From positions 1 through 45,017 of the forward strand of contig JADFVK010000154.1 in assembly GCA_015222495.1 (NCBI GenBank): 45,017 nucleotides of DNA, given 5' to 3'. A program made the translations under genes and the position numbers. This DNA is from Pseudomonadota bacterium. GTDB taxonomy: Bacteria; Pseudomonadota; Gammaproteobacteria; GRL18. This document shows positions 1 through 5,322 of the stretch, piece by piece (position 1 is the first letter of the stretch; every line of letters begins with the position of its first letter). The notes below the pieces were generated by a model. That model had not been told where the DNA came from. It ran no database searches and was given only the letters and a program-made list of their open reading frames with translations.

Positions 1-2
1 GT

Positions 3-122
3 AACCTTGGAGATGGAGTTCGCTTGAATGATGAAATTCTGGCTGGTGCATTATGGGCTGTTGAAGGCTTAATTGGACAGGCTAAAATTCTAACCAGTGG
101 AAAAGGTAAAAGTATTGATTAA
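3..122 (+). CDS. C-terminal end of an unidentified protein (cut by window edge)
   Basis: A reading frame enters from the left edge and stays open for 39 codons to a TAA. The visible tail is mildly hydrophobic (around ALWAVEGLIG) and ends in a lysine/serine-rich stretch (GKGKSID). It is followed 50 bases later by a good intrinsic terminator, which supports it being a real gene end. I do not recognise the family from so short a tail. The gene is probably chromosomal sequence left of the SLATT-RT cassette, so it may mark that border. Confidence 0.5.
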   Translation, partial: NLGDGVRLNDEILAGALWAVEGLIGQAKILTSGKGKSID

Positions 123-172
123 ATTTCATGCTGAATTAATTCAAATGGAGGCCGGTGAAAAGTAACAATCAG

Positions 173-207
173 AGGTGGGCTTGAATCTGGGCTCACCTTT
201 TTATTTG
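173..207 (+). terminator. Rho-independent terminator of the left-edge gene
   Basis: An 8-bp stem (173-180 with 191-198, one G-U pair) with a 10-nt loop is followed directly by TTTTTATTT. The T-tract lies on the plus-strand side. The terminator separates the left-edge gene from the promoter at 267-295, so the RNA upstream of the SLATT gene should be an independent transcript. Confidence 0.7.
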
Positions 208-266
208 TACATCTTGAAAATTTCACCTCTAATCAAGAAAAAGCAATCACATAGAAATTGTGATTT

Positions 267-295
267 TAGACATATCAATTCAGAAAATGTAGAAT
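267..295 (+). promoter_or_regulatory. Sigma70 promoter for the predicted ncRNA / SLATT-RT system
   Basis: The -35 is TAGACA (267-272, 5 of 6) and the -10 is TAGAAT (290-295, 5 of 6), with an exact 17-bp spacer. The predicted start at about 302 falls on the first bases of the long-range stem that closes the ncRNA. A 7-bp hairpin (245-251 with 259-265) lies just upstream of the -35. A perfect TATAAT at 435-440, after the ncRNA, has no good -35 and may be chance. Confidence 0.6.
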
Positions 296-301
296 AACTA
301 C

Positions 302-432
302 TCCCGAGGTGTGTTACCTTATGGTCAACCATCCATTTTATGGGTGCAACTAATATTGAGGAGATTTTTCTCCTAGCCTTTTGGCTTGCTCGGTAACGGG
401 CGTTAACCTGACTAAAATTAGACACCTTGGGT
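302..432 (+). ncRNA. Predicted structured ncRNA of the SLATT-RT system
   Basis: This leader between the promoter (267-295) and the SLATT gene (453) is folded as one domain. A 10-bp stem pairs 303-312 (CCCGAGGTGT) with 422-431 (ACACCTTGGG), with one G-U. It encloses hairpins at 321-332 (4 bp), 333-343 (4 bp), 359-374 (6 bp, UUUU loop), 375-386 (4 bp, UUUU loop) and 392-408 (6 bp plus a bulge). The largest unpaired segment is about 344-358. Two similar 9-mers, ACTAATATT (349-357) and ACTAAAATT (411-419), lie in mostly unpaired parts. Family knowledge: many defence RTs use an adjacent ncRNA as template or primer. Inference: this is the cognate RNA. The ends are approximate, and no covariation test was possible. 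Confidence 0.6.
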
Positions 433-452
433 TCTATAATTAAAGGATTTTT

Positions 453-1034
453 ATGGAACTATCAGATAATATTTGGTGGACAAGAAAAGCTAGAATACAA
501 GCAGAAAAACGACTCTTATCTAGTGACTTTCAGGCTCAAACACTATTGTTATGGTATTCTTTCTGCTCTGTTTCTGCTGCTATTTATTACTTAAAGTTTA
601 ACACACAAAGTGAATATGCTGGTATTTCTTGGGTTGTATTTTCTGTATTAATTTTATGTATATCTGGCTTCATTAATGGCCTTAGTTATAAAGAAAGAGC
701 TGCACTAGTAAAGGATAGTTACGAGACCCTACACGCTCTTTACCACAGGGCATGTAAAAATAAAGAAGATACGAATGAAATTGCAAAAGAATATGAACAA
801 ATTTTGAGTGTTTGTGAAAACCATTCTGACATTGATCATTATTTATCAATTTTAAACACTAACCTGACTAGTAATGATCCCAATGATGTAAATAAAAAAC
901 CAACATTTTATATTTGGGCTTTTATCAGCTTTTACTTTATAAAAAGGTGGTTAATTCTCAGTGGGCTTTACCTGCTACCAGTAATTATATTTTTTATAAT
1001 GGAGTTCGCCAGTGACTGTAAGGGAACAATTTGA
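453..1034 (+). CDS. SLATT-domain membrane protein, candidate effector of the RT system
   Basis: A 193-aa protein with a charged amphipathic N-terminus, two adjacent transmembrane helices (about 29-47 and 58-77), a soluble helical segment (about 80-140) and another hydrophobic stretch at 151-183. This matches the SLATT (SMODS/SLOG-associating two-TM effector) layout. In known systems such proteins are thought to act as membrane-disrupting effectors switched on by a nucleotide-signalling or nucleic-acid-synthesising partner. AAAGGA at 442-447 sits 5 nt before the ATG. The 3' end overlaps the RT start by 23 bases, so the two are translationally linked. The gene is AT-rich. SLATT assignment is by layout and sequence flavour, not a profile search. 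Confidence 0.7.
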   Translation: MELSDNIWWTRKARIQAEKRLLSSDFQAQTLLLWYSFCSVSAAIYYLKFNTQSEYAGISWVVFSVLILCISGFINGLSYKERAALVKDSYETLHALYHRACKNKEDTNEIAKEYEQILSVCENHSDIDHYLSILNTNLTSNDPNDVNKKPTFYIWAFISFYFIKRWLILSGLYLLPVIIFFIMEFASDCKGTI

Positions 1035-2343
1035 ACATCATTTTTCGGAAGAAAATCTTAAAGCAATTTATCAATCACATATTATTCTTTCAAACGCAAC
1101 AGGAATAGACAATTTAAGTCAAAAAGCATTTTGGCCTATTATTGATGAGCAAGTTTCTATCATATCAAATAAGGTGCTAGCAGGAAGTTACAAATTTACA
1201 AAATACAAATTAAAACTCATAAGCAAAGGTAGAAATAAATTTCCCAGAGAGATATCAATCCCTACAATAAGAGATCGAATTGCATTAAGAGCGCTCTGTA
1301 ATTTTTTATTTGAACGTTATAAAGATACAATTAATTTTGAACTACCCCAAAATATGATAAGGAATGCAAAAACTAAAATTCAGTCAGGTATGCATAATGG
1401 ATTTATAAAACTTGATGTATCTAATTTTTATCCCACAATAAGACATCAAGAACTATTAAAGCGACTACGTCGAAAAATAAGAAATCCAGAAATAATAGAA
1501 TTTATTGAACTGGCAATCAAAACACCGACAGTATTAAAATCATTGCCTTCTGACAAAAATACAGCAATTGGAATTCCTCAAGGCCTATCTATTTCAAATA
1601 TCCTTGCGACAATATATTTACTTAATATTGACAAACAACTGTCAAGTAATTCAAAAATTGCTTATTACCGCTACGTTGATGATGTATTTATTTTATGTGA
1701 CTATGGATTAATATTAGATACCTCATCAGAGGTTATAAAAAAATTTAAGAAGCTTGGACTAAAAATACATGATCCTATTGAGAGTCCTGAGAAGTCAATA
1801 TTAGGAAAAATCGGTGAAACATTTGACTACCTTGGATATAAATTTGAGGGTGATCTCGTAAGTCCAAGAGATGGAGCCATAGAAAAACTAAAAGAATCAT
1901 TAGTTTCGATTTTTACTAGTTATAAACACTCCCTAACAATGGATGTAGGATTTCTTTTATGGAGACTAAATTTAAGAATTACTGGCTGCGTCTTTCAAAA
2001 TAAAAGTAAAGGTTGGGCTTTCTTTTTTTCAGAAATAAATAATGAAACAATACTCCATAATCTTGATAGGCATGTTAAGAGGTTAGCCGAAAGATTTGAT
2101 GTGAGCATTACACCAAAAAGATTTGTTAGAACATATTATGAAATAAAACATTCAAAATATGAAACCAACTATATTCCAAATTTTGACACATACTCGTTAG
2201 ATCAAATGAAAGATATGCTAAATACTTATTTTGGTCTGAATGTAGGCTTTTTAAAAGATGAAGAAATAGAATATGAATTTAAGAAACGGATTGACAAACA
2301 GGTTAAAGACTTGCTTACAGATGTACAGGATTTTGGATACTAA
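1012..2343 (+). CDS. Reverse transcriptase, defence-associated (UG/DRT type)
   Basis: A 443-aa RT with a GTG start and GGAG 7 nt upstream (1001-1004). The RT blocks appear in order: IPTIRDR near 83-89; LDVSNFYPTI at 134-143 (catalytic Asp135); GIPQGLSIS near 187-195; catalytic YVDD at 221-224; and FDYLGYKF near 271-278. About 150 residues follow the palm without an obvious maturase or endonuclease domain, which argues against a group II intron RT. Its partners are a SLATT gene overlapping upstream and a predicted ncRNA. From memory, SLATT + RT + ncRNA is the layout of DRT10, reported to make tandem-repeat DNA in a telomerase-like way. I could not verify the subtype here. All catalytic residues look intact. 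Confidence 0.85.
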   Translation: MTVREQFEHHFSEENLKAIYQSHIILSNATGIDNLSQKAFWPIIDEQVSIISNKVLAGSYKFTKYKLKLISKGRNKFPREISIPTIRDRIALRALCNFLFERYKDTINFELPQNMIRNAKTKIQSGMHNGFIKLDVSNFYPTIRHQELLKRLRRKIRNPEIIEFIELAIKTPTVLKSLPSDKNTAIGIPQGLSISNILATIYLLNIDKQLSSNSKIAYYRYVDDVFILCDYGLILDTSSEVIKKFKKLGLKIHDPIESPEKSILGKIGETFDYLGYKFEGDLVSPRDGAIEKLKESLVSIFTSYKHSLTMDVGFLLWRLNLRITGCVFQNKSKGWAFFFSEINNETILHNLDRHVKRLAERFDVSITPKRFVRTYYEIKHSKYETNYIPNFDTYSLDQMKDMLNTYFGLNVGFLKDEEIEYEFKKRIDKQVKDLLTDVQDFGY

Positions 2344-2430
2344 AACAGACTATCAGTCCAACACATGAACCAAATTTAACCATGAAAAACACCCCAAAGT
2401 CACAAAGATCTCCATTCCCCCGTTACTGCC

Positions 2431-2499
2431 TAGTCAAATAGGCGTTTATTGGAGGTAGTCATAATGGCATTTATTTGAATAGTCGAATAGGTGTTTATT
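2431..2499 (+). repeat. Short direct-repeat cluster downstream of the RT
   Basis: Two 20-bp copies (2431-2450 and 2480-2499) differ at two positions. A weaker copy of the AATGGCATTTATT part lies between them (about 2463-2475), so the units recur about every 24-25 bp. A further 17/20 copy is at 3719-3738, beyond the next two genes. The gap 2344-2520 holds no gene that I can see and no clear terminator for the RT. Confidence 0.55.
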
Positions 2500-2520
2500 A
2501 TTACTGCTGGTAGGAACTAA

Positions 2521-2871
2521 TTAGTCTTCATAATTTGCATCAACCAGATCACCAACTACAATATTAGATAATTTATCCTGAGAAGATAACCACTTTTCAA
2601 TTGCCTGGCGATCTTCTTCAGTAGTTGAAACACGAAAATCAATAGCTGTTATAAAAGCATCAAACTCTTTCCCGGTATATCCACCACCAAAGCAAAGATT
2701 TCTGGATTCAACAAAGTCTATGAAATCATCAAAGTAGGAATCAAAGCCTGATTCATCTCCCAGGGTGCATTGGCCAGAGACATCAAAGCCGAATACTGCA
2801 TACTCACCGATGAATAACTTTTTTTGAACTCGTTTGTTTTTATTTTTTAATGAAGGTTTTGTCATGGTCAT
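2521..2871 (-). CDS. YggL-family (DUF469) protein
   Basis: A 116-aa protein with a basic N-terminus (KNKNKRVQKKLFIGEY) followed by an alpha/beta domain rich in acidic residues, including a DDFIDFVESR helix and a GGGY turn. This resembles the YggL family, a small 50S-subunit-associated protein in E. coli. The usual order of basic tail, FGF/V strand and DDFID-like helix is present. The first ATG (2869-2871) is chosen: AAGGA lies 8 nt upstream and the ATGA overlap with the preceding stop suggests translational coupling. A second ATG two codons later is possible. It lies in an accessory segment beside an unknown gene, so it may be a paralogue rather than the housekeeping copy. Confidence 0.65.
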   Translation of the reverse strand: MTMTKPSLKNKNKRVQKKLFIGEYAVFGFDVSGQCTLGDESGFDSYFDDFIDFVESRNLCFGGGYTGKEFDAFITAIDFRVSTTEEDRQAIEKWLSSQDKLSNIVVGDLVDANYED

Positions 2872-3680
2872 ATTAGTCCTTTTGTATTTTTTTCACTTAT
2901 AGTCTGCTCTACTTCAAGATATTGCAAATATTTTTCTATTAAATTTAATGCTGCTTTTCTTGCCCTTTCAAGCTCATTCTTTTCAGCTTTACGAAGTTTT
3001 CCAGCGTGTTGTCCCCTATGCCTTCCTTCCTCTATAGGTTCATGATTTGAGAGTCGAGCAATTGCATCCCATTCACTCTTTGTTGTTCCCAACTGATTAA
3101 TAGCATCTTTCTCTTTCCCAAATCGACCTAAAAATGCATCCAGAATTTCAAATAAATGAATTAGTTCATTCCCCGGATCTTTTACCGCCATTTGATAACT
3201 TTTAAGTATATGACCGAGTGTGCTATCAATATCTCGATATTTATCTAATTTTTCAGCAAAACACTTTTGTTTGTCCAACCTATCATGCTTTGTGCTTGAA
3301 ACTATTTTACCATCCTTATCTTGAGTTATAACATCAGCAGACATACTGAGTATAGAGATGCAAGAAAACTCCGCTTCTGCAAATACATTTTTACCCCCAT
3401 CTTTTCTTAAATCACTTCGACTTGGCTTACTTAATGTAAAATCCTTATGTGACATAACCTGAACAGTTAAAAATCTATTTTCTATTAAATTTGTTAGATT
3501 TTTTTTAATATCTGGGTTTTCTGAGTGGAATAATGGTTCAATCTTTGCGGTCACAATACCATTAGAAATTGATAGGTCAAAACCTTTACCATTAATTGGA
3601 ATGAATTCTTCAAAATAGTTTTCTGGAGAGTATTTCCATTCTAATTGAACCTCTATAACTTCACACATTTTGCTTACCAT
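2868..3680 (-). CDS. Conserved hypothetical protein with possible HEPN-like C-terminal motif
   Basis: A 270-aa soluble protein with no signal peptide or membrane segment. The N-terminal half is strand-rich, with alternating hydrophobic residues. The C-terminal part (about 150-255) is helical and contains RHRGQH at 220-225, which fits the R-(polar)-x3-H form of the HEPN ribonuclease motif, followed by a long charged helix. I do not recognise the whole family, and the HEPN reading rests on one motif. It overlaps the downstream YggL-like gene by 4 bases (ATGA), so the two form a cassette. No convincing SD precedes the chosen ATG; a later ATG (residue 5) is an alternative. Confidence 0.55.
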   Translation of the reverse strand: MVSKMCEVIEVQLEWKYSPENYFEEFIPINGKGFDLSISNGIVTAKIEPLFHSENPDIKKNLTNLIENRFLTVQVMSHKDFTLSKPSRSDLRKDGGKNVFAEAEFSCISILSMSADVITQDKDGKIVSSTKHDRLDKQKCFAEKLDKYRDIDSTLGHILKSYQMAVKDPGNELIHLFEILDAFLGRFGKEKDAINQLGTTKSEWDAIARLSNHEPIEEGRHRGQHAGKLRKAEKNELERARKAALNLIEKYLQYLEVEQTISEKNTKGLI

Positions 3681-3718
3681 TGATGATTAAACTTATTACA
3701 TACTTTAAGCCCATTGTT

Positions 3719-3776
3719 TAATCAAATAGCAGTTTATTACCTGAAATCTTTAAATGATCGCCACAGGATCGCCACA
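3719..3776. repeat. Direct-repeat copy and tandem 10-mers beside tRNA-Leu
   Basis: 3719-3738 is a 17/20 match to the repeat at 2431-2450, so imperfect direct repeats flank the HEPN-like/YggL-like pair. Just beyond it GATCGCCACA occurs twice (3756-3765 and 3767-3776) with an 11-bp period. The tRNA 3' end lies about 70 bp away. This could be the scar of an integration event at the tRNA; no integrase gene is visible. Confidence 0.5.
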
Positions 3777-3787
3777 CAGGGAATAAT

Positions 3788-3831
3788 TAAAAAAACTTTA
3801 AGAATTGAAATTAAGAGAAAGTCTTAAAAGT
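3788..3831 (-). terminator. Probable intrinsic terminator of tRNA-Leu
   Basis: Read on the minus strand, an 8-bp AT-rich stem with one bulge (3822-3830 with 3796-3803) is followed by a run of seven or more T's. It lies about 12 bases past the tRNA 3' end. The loop is long (about 18 nt) and the stem is weak. Confidence 0.45.
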
Positions 3832-3842
3832 GTTGCTATATA

Positions 3843-3929
3843 TGGTGCCCAGAAGAGAACTCGAATCTCCACGCCCTTGCGAGCACTAGCACCTGAAGCT
3901 AGCGTGTCTACCAATTCCACCACCTGGGC
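3843..3929 (-). tRNA. tRNA-Leu (anticodon CAG), CCA encoded
   Basis: The minus-strand 87-nt sequence begins GCCCAGG, has the class II features GGTGGTGGAATTGGTAGAC in the D-arm region, an anticodon arm GCTAGCTTCAGGTGCTAGT with CAG in the loop, a long variable arm and TTCGAGT in the T-arm. It ends with the pairing acceptor strand and an encoded CCA. The layout closely matches E. coli tRNA-Leu(CAG). Its 3' end faces the accessory segment, the usual orientation for islands inserted at a tRNA gene. Confidence 0.95.
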
Positions 3930-3992
3930 AAATTAAAGATGGGAGTATAAATTATACTCCCATTACGGAGAAAATACTGCTATTTTTTATAT

Positions 3993-5078
3993 TTATACCA
4001 AGGCTCTTGCCTTCATATAACCTTGCTCACTCACTTCGCTCCATTGCATCACATTGGCTTTAAATTCTGTAAAGGACTGATAAATTTTCTTTGATAATTC
4101 ATCATGTTCTCCTACTTTAGCAACTACTTCATTTGAAAGTATGTGTAGTTTCCTGATCACATCATCAGGATATTGACGAAGATCTACTTTATGCTTGTTC
4201 ACCAGAGTTTGTAAGGCTTGATTATTTTTAGCTGTATAGTCTGCTAACATATCCTGATTGGCAACTCGGCAGGCATTTCTCACAATAACCTGCAGATCTT
4301 TAGGTAGTTCATTAAAAGCATCTTTATTAATCATAGCTTCCATTGTTGAGCCAGGTTCATGCCATCCCGGATGATAATAAAATTTAGCTACTTTATATAG
4401 GCCAAAAGCCATATCGTTATAGGGGCCTACCCATTCTGTTGCATCAATAGCACCTGATTGCATGGAAGTATATATTTCTCCACCCGGTAATGTTACAGGC
4501 GTACCTCCTGCCTGTTTCAGAACTTCTCCACCCAGGCCTGGCAGACGCATTTTTAAGCCTTTAAGATCATCAATGCTATTAATTTCTTTATTAAACCAGC
4601 CTCCCATTTGGACACCGGTATTTCCTGCGGCATTGGGGATCAAATTAAATTTGTCATATAACTCTTCCCAAAGTTTCATGCCACCACCATGGTATAACCA
4701 GGCATTCATTTCCTGAGCAGTTAAACCAAAAGGGACTGAAGTAAAAAATTGTGTGGCAGGATGTTTTCCTTTCCAGTAGTAAGCACCGCTATGTCCCATC
4801 TGAGCAGTACCCCTTGATACGGCATCAAATACTTCCAGAGCAGGAACAATTTCATTGGCACCATAAACTTTTACTTTTAGACGTCCACCACTCATTTCAT
4901 TAATGGTTTTTGCCAGAAAATTGGCTCCCGTCCCCAGACCCGGGAAATTTTTTGGCCAGGATGTGACCATTTTCCATTTAATTGTTTTTGCTGCAGATGC
5001 TGATTGTATACCACCTAATAAACCGGCTGTTGTCACTGAGCCAGCACCAACACCTTTGATAAAATCTCTTCTTTTCAT
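3993..5078 (-). CDS. TRAP transporter substrate-binding protein (DctP family), Tat-exported
   Basis: A 361-aa periplasmic solute receptor. It starts MKRRDFIKG, a twin-arginine signal, with a hydrophobic region and an Ala-rich cleavage zone before KTIKWKM near residue 32. The mature part has the DctP pattern: MVTSWP start, FDAVSRGTAQMGH, a MRLPG-type ligand segment near 180 and GAIDATEWVGP near 210-220. This subgroup resembles the Tat-dependent alpha-keto acid/carboxylate receptors such as TakP; the true ligand is not readable here. AAGGA precedes the ATG by about 7 nt. The DctQ and DctM membrane subunits are not adjacent, so it is an orphan in this window and must work with a transporter encoded elsewhere. 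Confidence 0.9.
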   Translation of the reverse strand: MKRRDFIKGVGAGSVTTAGLLGGIQSASAAKTIKWKMVTSWPKNFPGLGTGANFLAKTINEMSGGRLKVKVYGANEIVPALEVFDAVSRGTAQMGHSGAYYWKGKHPATQFFTSVPFGLTAQEMNAWLYHGGGMKLWEELYDKFNLIPNAAGNTGVQMGGWFNKEINSIDDLKGLKMRLPGLGGEVLKQAGGTPVTLPGGEIYTSMQSGAIDATEWVGPYNDMAFGLYKVAKFYYHPGWHEPGSTMEAMINKDAFNELPKDLQVIVRNACRVANQDMLADYTAKNNQALQTLVNKHKVDLRQYPDDVIRKLHILSNEVVAKVGEHDELSKKIYQSFTEFKANVMQWSEVSEQGYMKARALV

Positions 5079-5132
5079 TCTTGATCCTTTAAATAATACT
5101 TAATCTGGTTAGATACTTGCAAAACTAACTGC

Positions 5133-5291
5133 TGCCCCTTTTTGCCCTCGTGGGCCCTACTTTTGGCAAAGGGGCACAGGATAACTTCTTTGTAAACAAA
5201 GTAGTAAACTGAGGAGGTTTAAGTTGTTGATTTCTCAACCCCCTCAATCCCCCTTCTACCAAAAGTAGGCGCTCTTAGGCGAAGAAGGGGG
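5133..5291. repeat. Nested palindromic intergenic element
   Basis: Three inverted repeats lie in one 160-bp stretch: 5133-5146 with 5165-5176 (12 pairs, 2-nt bulge), 5156-5166 with 5259-5269 (11 bp perfect) and 5249-5257 with 5283-5291 (9 bp perfect). The G/C-rich arms contrast with the AT-rich surroundings. It sits downstream of uvrD and upstream of the TRAP gene, so it could terminate uvrD transcription. The nesting suggests a dispersed palindromic repeat rather than a single terminator. Parts resemble 27970-28002 and the right window end. Confidence 0.6.
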
Positions 5292-5322
5292 AGGTTAAGA
5301 ACAGTTTTTCAAATATATCTAG

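Noticed and set aside
201-425. Minus-strand 74-codon reading frame upstream of the SLATT gene
   Set aside because: It lies entirely antisense to the predicted promoter and folded ncRNA, has no SD or family resemblance, and its composition reflects the AT-rich hairpins.
435-440. Perfect TATAAT as a second promoter for the SLATT gene
   Set aside because: No acceptable -35 or extended -10 at the correct spacing; it may lie by chance in the AT-rich leader.
1012-2343. Group II intron-encoded protein or diversity-generating RT
   Set aside because: No maturase X domain or endonuclease follows the palm, no intron domain V/VI is seen downstream, and no variable-repeat/template-repeat pair is visible; the SLATT partner fits defence RTs better.
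2431-2499. CRISPR-like array
   Set aside because: Two good and one degraded short repeats at 24-25 bp period, with repeat-like rather than unique spacers and no cas genes; too few and too imperfect.
3756-3776. Integration attachment core next to tRNA-Leu
   Set aside because: The tandem 10-mers do not match the tRNA 3' end and no second att copy or integrase is present in the window, so only a scar can be suggested.
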